In this document: positions 25,651-33,842 of the stretch, one piece after another
Layout of the letters: every line of letters starts with the position of its first letter
Numbering within the stretch: position 1 is the first letter of the stretch
Origin: Armatimonadota bacterium
Lineage (GTDB): Bacteria; Armatimonadota; UBA5829; DSUL01
Length of the DNA: 64,000 nucleotides
Assembly (NCBI GenBank): GCA_025998755.1
Contig: AP024674.1
Coordinates: 2,372,162 to 2,436,161, forward strand
Direction of reading: 5' to 3'
Translations under genes and position numbers: made by a program
Notes under the pieces: generated by a model
What the model saw: the letters and a program-made list of their open reading frames with translations, nothing else
What the model was told of the DNA's origin: nothing
Database searches by the model: none

Positions 25651-26499
25651 ATGAAGTTCGCAAACGAATCGGCTGAGCTTTTCATACCGGACGGAAAGCC
25701 CGTCGAGGAGGCTTTGAAGCGCACCACGGACCTGGGCATCTGCGCCCATCAGGACGACCTGGAGATCCTGGCGTATCCCGGGATCCTGCGTTGCTTCGGG
25801 CAGGAGAACGAGTGGTTCGGAGGAGTGTGCGTAACGAACGGCGCGGGCAGTCCGCGCGACGGGCTTTACGCTGCCTATACGGACGAGGAGATGCGCCAGG
25901 TCCGCCGACAGGAGCAAAAGAAGGCTGCGGTCATCGGAGAATACTCGATGATGGCGCTCCTGGACTATCCATCCAGCGCGGTCAAGGATCCCGCCAATCA
26001 GCCACTGGTGGAGGATCTCAAGACCATCGTCACCCAGTGCCGCCCTCGCACGGTGTGGACGCACAACCTGGCGGACAAGCACGATACGCACGTGGGGGTG
26101 GCTCTGCGGGTCATCCGCGCCCTTCGCGAGGTGGACGAACGAGCCCGGCCGGATCACGTGTACGGCGTGGAGGTGTGGCGCGATCTGGACTGGCTGGTGG
26201 ATTCCGACAAGAAGGCGTTCGATGTAGCGGCGCACGAGAATCTGGCCGCCGCACTTCTAGGCGTGTTCGACTCTCAGATCGCAGGCGGAAAGCGGTACGA
26301 CCTGGCGACGCTGGGCCGCCGGAGGGCCCACGCCACTTATCACGCATCGCACGGGACGGACGACACCACGCAGCTGGTGTTCGGGATGGACCTCACTCCA
26401 CTGGTGCAGGATCCAACTCTGGATGTCCGGGAATATGTGCTGGGGTTCGTGCAGCGCCTGGCCGACGACATCGCGGACCGCATCAAGCGCTTCTCCTGA
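25651..26499 (+). CDS. PIG-L/LmbE-type deacetylase
   Basis: 282 aa, 38 nt after the ROK gene and with GGAAGGAG as ribosome site. The zinc-binding motif appears as AHQDDLEI (family consensus AHPDD), with a second part WTHNLADKHDTHVGV supplying the remaining histidines. Relatives remove N-acetyl groups from GlcNAc-linked small molecules such as GlcNAc-PI or mycothiol and bacillithiol precursors. Paired with a ROK-type kinase it may take part in amino-sugar salvage. A strong terminator follows. Confidence 0.85.
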   Translation: MKFANESAELFIPDGKPVEEALKRTTDLGICAHQDDLEILAYPGILRCFGQENEWFGGVCVTNGAGSPRDGLYAAYTDEEMRQVRRQEQKKAAVIGEYSMMALLDYPSSAVKDPANQPLVEDLKTIVTQCRPRTVWTHNLADKHDTHVGVALRVIRALREVDERARPDHVYGVEVWRDLDWLVDSDKKAFDVAAHENLAAALLGVFDSQIAGGKRYDLATLGRRRAHATYHASHGTDDTTQLVFGMDLTPLVQDPTLDVREYVLGFVQRLADDIADRIKRFS

Positions 26500-26534
26500 G
26501 CATCATCCCGTCTTCGTCCTTTTCTGACTGCCTG

Positions 26535-26569
26535 GAGCCGCCGGATCTCGCGATCCGGCGGCTCTGTCT
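26535..26569 (+). terminator. Strong intrinsic terminator after the PIG-L gene
   Basis: GAGCCGCCGGATC (26535-26547) pairs perfectly with GATCCGGCGGCTC (26552-26564) around TCGC and is followed by TGTCT. It separates the ROK/PIG-L unit from the kinase gene at 26673. Confidence 0.82.
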
Positions 26570-26672
26570 AGCAGAACAGCCCGGCGTCTTTACTTGGAAA
26601 AGCCTTTGTGCTAACCTCAACCCGGCGCTGTAGCCATCACCGAGAGTCCCAGAGAGGGAGGAGTCATCGCCC

Positions 26673-28541
26673 GTGAGCGAACCGTTCCGCCTCGATGCCC
26701 CACCGGCTGATCCACTGAGCCTGGCCCGCATTCTGGAAACAGGCGGCCCCGCCGTGGACCGTTACCTGGGAGAGGAGATCTACGCAAACACCGACGCGGC
26801 CTATCTGGCGCGGCAGCGCGAGCGGCTGGCGCGGACGGTCCATCTGCATCGGGAGCGTACCGGAGCCGCCCAGTGCTGGCTGCTTCGCGCCCCGGGGCGC
26901 CTGAACGCCTTTCTGGAATACCTGGATATGTGCCGCGGCGATCACATGTCCACTACCATTGACGGCGACATCCCGGCCGCCGTCACCCCAAGGACGGACG
27001 GTCTGCTCAACGTGGGGAACGCGAACGATCTTTTTCCCCCGGAGACCGTGGACATCCGGGAGGAGTTCCGACGCTTCCGGGATGCTCCGTGGGCTCCTTA
27101 CGCCTCCGAGATGGAGGACAACTGGGACAACCGCTCGCTGATCTACCCCCATTACGGCCGCCTGCAGGGCAACTGGCTGAACTACGTGCTCAGCCCCTAT
27201 ATGCGGATGCAGTGGGAACACCCGGACCTTGAGTTGCGCGGCGCGGACATCACTTTCGGGCCCGCCACGGCCCCGTTCCGCGCCGGGACGTCGTCATCCT
27301 CGGCGCTGGTGGTGCTGGCGTTCCTTGCGCTTTACCTGTGCAACCGTGACAAGCTGCCGGAGATGCGGATCGGCCAGGTGTGCCGTCTGCTGGGTGAGGC
27401 GGAATGGTATGTGGGCACGCACGGCGGCGCAAACGATCAGATGACCATCCTGCGCAACCCCGTGAACAGCGTGCTCTACAACCGCCACTCGCGCGACGAT
27501 CTGGCGACCACACCTTTGCCGTTCGTGCGCGGGGTGCACGTGGTGCTCGCCAACTCGCTCTGGGAGGTCAACAAGACGATGGGTGGCAACCAGAGCTTCA
27601 ACATGCGCAAAGGGTGGATCCGGATGGGCGACGAGGTGACGCGACTGATCATCTCGGCCGCTCTGAAACAGGTGCGCGCCGGAGGGAACAGCCGACCCGG
27701 CTGGGTGGGCGAGATGCTGGAAAGTGAGTTCGGCCTGACTCCGGGCGGCCCCACGCCTCTTCTGGATTCTCACCCGGACTACTGGGAGCTGCTGGGGGAG
27801 CGCTACCGCGAGTTCGGCAGTCTTCACACGGACATACTGGGGATCCCCACGGAAGCTATTGACGAGCTGATCAGCCTGCTGCCCGTCAAACTTACTCCCG
27901 TGGAGGCCGGGCGCATCCTGGGGAGGGACCCGCGGACCATCGAGCGCCTCTACACGGCACCCCGGCGGCAGATCGGAGGGTATCACCTGCGCACCACCGC
28001 CCGCTTCTTCCATCGGGAGAACCAGATCGGGCGGAAGCTGGAAAAGATCTTCCTGGAAGCGGAGGAGCGGGTCGCAAGCGGCAAGCTTTCCCCGGAATCG
28101 CCCGAGTATGACCGCTACCGGGTGGAGGTGGGCAGGATGCTGGACGAGGTTCAGGACGCCCTTTCGTTCGATTTCCGGGTGTCCATACCTCAGCTGGACC
28201 TGCTGCTCACCATCGCGCGGCGCGGCCCCGGATATCTGGGTGGGAAGCTGACGGGCGCGGGCAAGGGCGGCTGCGTATCGCTGCTGGTGCGGCAGGAGTG
28301 CTCACAGGCCATGTGCGAGTATCTGGACCGAGAATACTACGGGCGTCCGGAGCGGTTCGAGTTCTACCGCCAGGTGCTGGAGGACGACCGCGATAACTCC
28401 GAACCCGGGAGCCCGGAGTATGAGTCGGCTATCGAACGCCTGAAGATCCTGGAAGCGGCGCTGGCGAACATCCCGGAGCAACGGAGGGTCATCACCTTCA
28501 GCCGCGGTGCCTGCGTCCTGGAGATGCCGGGCAATGCGTGA
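26673..28541 (+). CDS. Large galactokinase-like GHMP kinase
   Basis: 622 aa, well above the 350-450 aa of ordinary GalK. The GTG start has the site GAGGGAGGAG. All three GHMP motifs are present: APGRLNAFLEYLDMCRGDH near residue 70, FRAGTSSSSALVVLAFLAL (ATP loop) near 208 and LTGAGKGGCVSLLV near 530. The galactokinase signature, normally GRvNLIGEHtDY, reads GRLNAFLEYLDM, so the sugar-binding residues differ and the substrate may not be galactose. About 200 extra residues lie between motifs 2 and 3. It is a single-gene unit behind the terminator at 26535. Confidence 0.8.
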   Translation: MSEPFRLDAPPADPLSLARILETGGPAVDRYLGEEIYANTDAAYLARQRERLARTVHLHRERTGAAQCWLLRAPGRLNAFLEYLDMCRGDHMSTTIDGDIPAAVTPRTDGLLNVGNANDLFPPETVDIREEFRRFRDAPWAPYASEMEDNWDNRSLIYPHYGRLQGNWLNYVLSPYMRMQWEHPDLELRGADITFGPATAPFRAGTSSSSALVVLAFLALYLCNRDKLPEMRIGQVCRLLGEAEWYVGTHGGANDQMTILRNPVNSVLYNRHSRDDLATTPLPFVRGVHVVLANSLWEVNKTMGGNQSFNMRKGWIRMGDEVTRLIISAALKQVRAGGNSRPGWVGEMLESEFGLTPGGPTPLLDSHPDYWELLGERYREFGSLHTDILGIPTEAIDELISLLPVKLTPVEAGRILGRDPRTIERLYTAPRRQIGGYHLRTTARFFHRENQIGRKLEKIFLEAEERVASGKLSPESPEYDRYRVEVGRMLDEVQDALSFDFRVSIPQLDLLLTIARRGPGYLGGKLTGAGKGGCVSLLVRQECSQAMCEYLDREYYGRPERFEFYRQVLEDDRDNSEPGSPEYESAIERLKILEAALANIPEQRRVITFSRGACVLEMPGNA

Positions 28542-28821
28542 TACCCTCGACCCAGTAAGCGAGGGGGCACGGGATCTATCGACCTGTATCGCGTATGCTG
28601 CCCGGGCAAACCACCCTGGCGATGCCCTGTTCCTGTCGACGGTCACGGAGCCCGGCGCTCAGCGGCCCGTGTGTCGCAGACTCGGTCATGTGACCGCGAC
28701 AAGCGGAACCTGACCAGCAACGGATGCGGGATGAGTCTGAACACGTCCTCACCGAGCCAGGTCAATCTTGGCAACGGCTGTCCGCTCTGATAGCTGCAAA
28801 GCCACTTCCCGGAAAAGCAGG
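28542..28821. other. Intergenic region after the GHMP kinase gene
   Basis: It lies between convergent genes. I see no promoter, RNA gene or coding frame I would defend. The terminator of the minus-strand gene closes it at 28822. Confidence 0.35.
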
Positions 28822-28849
28822 GGGGCGCGGAGTCTGAATACCGCGCCCC
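28822..28849 (-). terminator. Intrinsic terminator of the exported protein gene
   Basis: GGGGCGCGG (28822-28830) pairs with CCGCGCCCC (28841-28849). In the minus direction it is followed by CCTGCTTTTCC. Confidence 0.7.
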
Positions 28850-28888
28850 TGGAAGATCGCAAGAAACGGGGAAATCCGTAATCTGTCG

Positions 28889-29362
28889 TCAGAGCGGCTT
28901 CTGAGGGGTGGACTCGGGCACCGTGCGGCGAAGGTTCTTCGCCCAGATCTCGGCCAGCGTCTTCGGATCGGTGTTGTTCACCTTCGCCGAGTACGCGTCG
29001 GCTGTGATGATCATGATGTCCTTCACAAACACCGCCCATTCGTTCTTCACCCTGCGCACGGTGATGTCCTTGGGAAACACCAACCCGACGCTGAGTGAGT
29101 CCACAATGCGCATCTGCACCTTGTCCGCCCGCTGCTGGCAGTCCAGTCCCCCCGCCGGAGCGTGGATGCGCAGGATCACCTCGCCCGCCAGCGACACCTC
29201 TCCCGGTCTGTCGCACTTGCCGGCAGGCTGCGCGGGCGGAGCCGCTGTGCCGGACGCCTGCGCCACGTGATAGTGATCCGCTCCCGAATGATCCACGCCG
29301 TAATGCGCGCTTGCCGGTCCCATCACCAGAACCGCCACGACAGCCAGTGCAAAAAACTTCAT
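28889..29362 (-). CDS. Small exported protein of unknown function
   Basis: 157 aa. The start at 29362 has a perfect AGGAGG site and gives a signal peptide ending near GPASA. The mature start is His-rich (HYGVDHSGADHYH), a possible metal-binding stretch, followed by a Pro/Ala linker and two cysteines around residue 53 and 75. The rest is a compact alpha/beta region (LRIHAPAGGLDCQQRADKVQMRI) that I do not recognise. It is a single-gene unit with its own terminator. Confidence 0.7.
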   Translation of the reverse strand: MKFFALAVVAVLVMGPASAHYGVDHSGADHYHVAQASGTAAPPAQPAGKCDRPGEVSLAGEVILRIHAPAGGLDCQQRADKVQMRIVDSLSVGLVFPKDITVRRVKNEWAVFVKDIMIITADAYSAKVNNTDPKTLAEIWAKNLRRTVPESTPQKPL

Positions 29363-29595
29363 CAGGAACCTCCTGTTCAATGGTATTGCGTCTTCCGGAC
29401 TCCCACTCTTGGGAAGGCGGATGCTCGCCACCCTACAGGGTAGCACGCTTCCGCAGCTGCCGCTTTTGACTTGAGAGACCAACCTGCAGTTTCGCGCAGG
29501 ACCGCCCTCATCCCGCCGCAGAACCACAGAACAAACGCCGGGCAGCCACGGGCTTTCTGCCGGCTGCAAGCCCCGGCAAATCTGAGGATCTGCCC

Positions 29596-30138
29596 ATGGA
29601 ATCTCATCATCTTTCGGCCGGATCATTGAAGGAGCATCTGCAGGTCAAGCACTATGCCCACGATCATCCGCCGGTCCGCGACGCCAACGAAGTTTTCGAA
29701 TCCAGACTGAGCCCGCTGGACCGGCTCGCCGTGTTCATCACGGACAAAGTGGGCTCGATGGGGTTTTTCGGCATCATCTTCCTGTGGACTGTCGGGTGGG
29801 TGGGCTACAACACTCTGGCCGCGAAAGTGCCCGCACTGGGCTGGAAGGCCTTCGACCCGTTTCCGGCGTTCGTGGCCTACCTGTTGATCTCGAACGTCAT
29901 CCAGATCCTGCTGATGCCGCTGATCATGGTTGGGCAGAACGTGCAGGCAAGGCACAGCGAAGTGCGGGCGGAGCTGGACTTCGAGATCAATCAGAAAGCC
30001 GAGAAGGAGCTTGCCATCGCGCTGGAGCGTCTGGAGCAGAACAATCAGGTGCTGCTTACCATCCTTTCCCGGTTGGATGCCCTGACCTCCAACCCGCAGG
30101 AGGCAGAGCAAGACCAGGAACACAAAGAGTCCTCGTGA
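29596..30138 (+). CDS. DUF1003 membrane protein
   Basis: 180 aa. A soluble N-terminus (SPLDRLAVFITDKVGSMGFF) leads into two transmembrane helices, IIFLWTVGWVGYN and FVAYLLISNVIQILLMPLIMVGQN, and a C-terminal coiled coil (EINQKAEKELAIALERLEQNN). This is the DUF1003 layout. The family has no settled function. The start at 29596 is preceded by TGAGGATC. It converges on mfd with only 20 nt between the stops. Confidence 0.87.
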   Translation: MESHHLSAGSLKEHLQVKHYAHDHPPVRDANEVFESRLSPLDRLAVFITDKVGSMGFFGIIFLWTVGWVGYNTLAAKVPALGWKAFDPFPAFVAYLLISNVIQILLMPLIMVGQNVQARHSEVRAELDFEINQKAEKELAIALERLEQNNQVLLTILSRLDALTSNPQEAEQDQEHKESS

Positions 30139-30158
30139 GAAACTCATGCCCGCCAGGG

Positions 30159-33100
30159 CTACCGGGCCGCAGCGGCTTTTTCCCGGCGGCCTGGCCGTGA
30201 GATGGACCTGCCGAGCAGCCGCATCGTCTCGCTTACAAGTTCCAGCGGTGCAGTTCCATCCATCGCCAGCCGCACACGTGTCGCCTCCCACCAATGCTGC
30301 GGGAACGCTTTCTTCAGGGTCCTCAGCACGTCCAACGGAATGAGGGCGCCCGGCTCCAGAGTCACCGCAATGCGCCCATCCTCCTCCGCGACCGAGCGGA
30401 TGCCCAGCTCCCTGGCCCGCAGTCGCAACCTCAGGATGGTGAGCGCGTTCAGAACGGGCGCGGGAGGCGGACCGAACCGGTCGTCCAGCTCCTCCTCCAG
30501 CCTTGAAACCTCTTCCTCGGAACGCTGCGCGGCCAGCTTGCGATAGATGGCGATGCGCATCGCCTCGGTGGGGATGTAGCTCTCCGGAATATAGGCTTCC
30601 ACCGGCAGCTCCACCGGCGGAAGAGTCTGCTCTTCCTCGTCCTCGTCCACCGGTCCCTTGCCCTGGATCTCGCGGACCGCCTGCGCCAGTAGATGGCAAT
30701 ACATATCGAATCCCACAGAGATCATCTGGCCGTGCTGTTCCGCCCCCAGCAGGTTGCCCGCCCCCCGGATCTCCAGATCCCTGAGCGCCACTTTGAACCC
30801 GGAGCCCAGATCCGCGAACTCCCGCATGGCCGCCAGCCGTTTCTGCGCTTCCTCGCTCAGGATCTCCTCCGACCGATAAAGCAGGTAAGCGTAGGCTTGG
30901 CGGTTGCTGCGCCCCACCCGCCCGCGCAGCTGGTAGAGTTGGCTGAGCCCCAGTTTGTCCGCGTTGTTGATGATGATGGTGTTCACGTTCGGGACGTCCA
31001 GCCCGCTTTCGATGATGGTGGTGCAGATCAGCACATCGTAGCGGTGCTCGTAGAATGCCATCATCACGGATTCCAGGTCGTGCTCGTCCATCTGGCCGTG
31101 GGCGACGGCTATCCGCGCATACGGGACCAGCTGGCTGACACGCCGGGCCGCCTCGTCTATGGACTCCACCCGGTTATGCACGAAGTAGACCTGACCGTTG
31201 CGGTCAAGTTCCCGTACGATGGCTTCCCGGATGAGCGAGTCGTCCGCCTCCCGCACGTAGGTCCGCACCGGCATGCGCCCCTCCGGGGCCTGGTTGATGA
31301 CGCTCATATCCCGGATGCCGGCAAGGGACATGTGCAGAGTGCGGGGGATGGGGGTCGCCGTCAGCGTCAGCACGTCCACGCTGACGCGCAACTGCTTCAA
31401 ACGCTCTTTGTGCGCCACGCCGAAGCGCTGCTCTTCGTCCACTACCACCAGGCCCAGGTCGTGGAACTGCACGTCCTTCGACAGAAGCCTGTGCGTTCCG
31501 ATGATGATGTCCACGTTGCCCGCGCGCAGATCGTCCAGAATGGCGCGCTGCTCGCGGGGCGAGCGGAACCGCGACAGCATCTCCACCTTCACGGGGAACG
31601 CCGCCAACCGCTCCGAAAAAACGTTGTAGTGCTGCTGTGCGAGAACAGTGGTGGGGCACAGCACGCAGACCTGCTTACCCTCCAGAACCACTTTGAACGC
31701 TGCGCGGATGGCCACTTCGGTCTTCCCGAAGCCCACGTCGCCGCACACGAGCCGGTCCATCGGCTTCGGCTGCTCCAGGTCCCGTTTCACCTCCTCAATG
31801 GCGCGAAGCTGATCCGGAGTCTCCGTATAGGGGAATGCCTGCTCCATCTCCGCCTGCCACGGAGAATCCGGCGGATAGGCCGTCCCTCCCAGCGCCTCGC
31901 GGGCGGCGTAGATCTGGAGCAGCTCCTTCGCCATCTCGCGGACGGAGGCTTTCACCTTCTTCTTGGTGCGCGCCCAGTCGCTCCCTCCCAGGCGATGGAT
32001 GGTGGGCGGTCCAGAGTCCGCCCCCGAGTATTTCTGGATGCGGTCCATCTGATCGGCGGGGACGTAGAGTTTGTCTCCTCCGGCATACTCCAGCAGCAGG
32101 AAGTCGCGAACGCCCGAGGCCGTCTCCATCTGCCGCAGGCCGCGGTACACTCCTATGCCGTGATGCACGTGGACGATGTAATCCCCTTCCTTGATGTCCA
32201 CAATGGAATGGATGGGGCGTGTGTCGCGCCGGGTGAAACGGGGCCTTCGCGGCGAACGAGCTCCGAAGATGTCTGCCTCCGCCACCACCAGCACCTTCTG
32301 CTCCGGCAACTGGAAACCGTGGGGCAGATCGCCCTCCAGAACGTATGCCCCCGGCTCAAACTCCGTGTGCAACTCGCCCCGCACCGGTCTAACACCCAGT
32401 TCACGGAGCATCTGTCCTATCCGCAGCACGTTGGGCGTCACCACCACGACGGAGCATCCGTGCCCGATCCAGGTCTTCACGTTCTCCGCGAACACTCCCG
32501 CCTGCGATCCGAACGAGTCCATCGCCGCGGACGGGAAGCTTAGGCGGTGCGGCGTCTGTTGCCAGGAGCTCTGGTGCGGCAGGCTGCTGACGGCCACGCA
32601 ACGGCGCTCCAGAATACGCTCGCGGGCGCGCTCGAAGGGGACGTGATGCTCCCGATCCAGCGCCAGCGCCTGTCCGCGTGTGACCCTGGCCGCGTGCACC
32701 TCGGCCAGCTCCTCCTGAAGGCGCTCCCATCCCGACCGGCAAAGGGCCGGCTCGTCCCAGATGATCAGTGCGTCCACCGGGAGCCAGTCCAGCAGGCACT
32801 GTTCGCCGGAGACCAGGAACGGCAGGTAATACTCCATTCCGTCGAACGCGGTACCCTGACGGATGGCGCTCAGATGCTCGCTGACCCGCAGCTCCAGCGC
32901 GTCGGCATCGGCAGATCTGCCCTGGGCGCGAAGCGCCTCCACCTGCTCGTCCAGATGCGCCTGCAACACGTCCGCGGCTCGCTCTCCCGCCTCTCCCACA
33001 ATAATCTCGCGTGCCGGCGGCAACAAAACGCTTTTAAGATGGGAGGTGGAGCGCTGGCTCTCCACCTCGAAAGAGCGGATGCTCTCCACCTCATCGCCGA

Positions 33101-33713
33101 ACAGTTCCACGCGGACGGGAGAGCCGGACACAGGAGGCCACACGTCCAGGAGACCACCGCGCACGCTGAATTCCCCCACCTCCGTGACCAGGTCCTCGCG
33201 GCGGTAGCCTCTGGCCGCGAGGTCTGCCGCCGTGCGGTGCAGATCCAGTCGGTCACCCGTGGAAACCTCCGTAACCCCTGATGCGAACTGAGCCCGAGAG
33301 CAAGTTCGCACCAGCGCCGCGGACAGCGGCATCACCGCGACGCAAGGCCTGTGAAGGGCTAGATGCGTGAGCCCCCGCAGCCGGTTTCCCAGCGCGCTCC
33401 AGTCCGGAGCGCCGTCTTCGAAGAGGATGCCTTCCATGGAAGGCACAAGCAGGGTCCGCTCCGGCGGCAGGCCAAACGCAATGAGACCTTCGTGCAGGCG
33501 CTCGGCTTCCTCCTCGGAGTAGGCAATGATGGCCACGGGAGTCTGCTCCCCCGCCGCCAGACAGGCAGCGAACAGGGGCTTTGCCTCCGGGGCAACCTCC
33601 TCCACGGAGATGAGCCGAGCCGATCCGGAGAGCAACCGGCGCAGTGTGGGAAACGGCTCTCCGGCGGAGATCAATCTTCTAAGAGTCTCAAGCGGCGTTG
33701 CAGTTTGCGACAT
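30159..33713 (-). CDS. mfd: Transcription-repair coupling factor
   Basis: 1184 aa, full length. Mfd removes RNA polymerase stalled at DNA lesions and recruits UvrA. In order: the UvrB-like N-terminal module (about 1-330), the RNA-polymerase-interacting CarD-like domain (VDIKEGDYIVHVHHGIGVYRG, about 510), the translocase with Walker A CGDVGFGKTEVAIRAAFK, the DEEQRFGV box, TATPIPRTLHMSLAG and QLRGRVGRSNRQAYAYLL, and the C-terminal autoinhibitory domain with AYIPESYIPTEAMRIAIYRKLA. It is transcribed alone or from the glycan operon upstream; a weak hairpin and an extended -10 element lie in between. Confidence 0.96.
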   Translation of the reverse strand: MSQTATPLETLRRLISAGEPFPTLRRLLSGSARLISVEEVAPEAKPLFAACLAAGEQTPVAIIAYSEEEAERLHEGLIAFGLPPERTLLVPSMEGILFEDGAPDWSALGNRLRGLTHLALHRPCVAVMPLSAALVRTCSRAQFASGVTEVSTGDRLDLHRTAADLAARGYRREDLVTEVGEFSVRGGLLDVWPPVSGSPVRVELFGDEVESIRSFEVESQRSTSHLKSVLLPPAREIIVGEAGERAADVLQAHLDEQVEALRAQGRSADADALELRVSEHLSAIRQGTAFDGMEYYLPFLVSGEQCLLDWLPVDALIIWDEPALCRSGWERLQEELAEVHAARVTRGQALALDREHHVPFERARERILERRCVAVSSLPHQSSWQQTPHRLSFPSAAMDSFGSQAGVFAENVKTWIGHGCSVVVVTPNVLRIGQMLRELGVRPVRGELHTEFEPGAYVLEGDLPHGFQLPEQKVLVVAEADIFGARSPRRPRFTRRDTRPIHSIVDIKEGDYIVHVHHGIGVYRGLRQMETASGVRDFLLLEYAGGDKLYVPADQMDRIQKYSGADSGPPTIHRLGGSDWARTKKKVKASVREMAKELLQIYAAREALGGTAYPPDSPWQAEMEQAFPYTETPDQLRAIEEVKRDLEQPKPMDRLVCGDVGFGKTEVAIRAAFKVVLEGKQVCVLCPTTVLAQQHYNVFSERLAAFPVKVEMLSRFRSPREQRAILDDLRAGNVDIIIGTHRLLSKDVQFHDLGLVVVDEEQRFGVAHKERLKQLRVSVDVLTLTATPIPRTLHMSLAGIRDMSVINQAPEGRMPVRTYVREADDSLIREAIVRELDRNGQVYFVHNRVESIDEAARRVSQLVPYARIAVAHGQMDEHDLESVMMAFYEHRYDVLICTTIIESGLDVPNVNTIIINNADKLGLSQLYQLRGRVGRSNRQAYAYLLYRSEEILSEEAQKRLAAMREFADLGSGFKVALRDLEIRGAGNLLGAEQHGQMISVGFDMYCHLLAQAVREIQGKGPVDEDEEEQTLPPVELPVEAYIPESYIPTEAMRIAIYRKLAAQRSEEEVSRLEEELDDRFGPPPAPVLNALTILRLRLRARELGIRSVAEEDGRIAVTLEPGALIPLDVLRTLKKAFPQHWWEATRVRLAMDGTAPLELVSETMRLLGRSISRPGRREKAAAAR

Positions 33714-33756
33714 GTCCGGCCTTCAGGCAAACCGGCATCCGGTACACGCCGACAAA

Positions 33757-33779
33757 GCCCGGAGGCGTTTCCTCCGGGC
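33757..33779 (-). terminator. Terminator or attenuator hairpin between the glycan operon and mfd
   Basis: GCCCGGAGG (33757-33765) pairs perfectly with CCTCCGGGC (33771-33779) and is followed in the minus direction by TTTGTCGG. It lies between the ligase stop and mfd. If the promoter at 33808 is real the hairpin is part of the mfd leader. Confidence 0.6.
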
Positions 33780-33807
33780 CCCTGGCAAATCCGTATCCGG
33801 CAGGTTC

Positions 33808-33816
33808 ATTGTATCA
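33808..33816 (-). promoter_or_regulatory. Possible extended -10 promoter for mfd
   Basis: The minus strand reads TGATACAAT, an extended -10 (TGnTATAAT with one mismatch). No convincing -35 is present. It would start mfd transcripts about 90 nt before the start codon. Confidence 0.35.
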
Positions 33817-33842
33817 CACTGCCGGGCGGCTGTGCGCGTCGC

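Noticed and set aside
30693-32543. 616-codon frame on the plus strand
   Set aside because: It is antisense to the well-supported mfd gene and arises from its codon pattern; the translation is His/Val/Arg-rich and matches no family.
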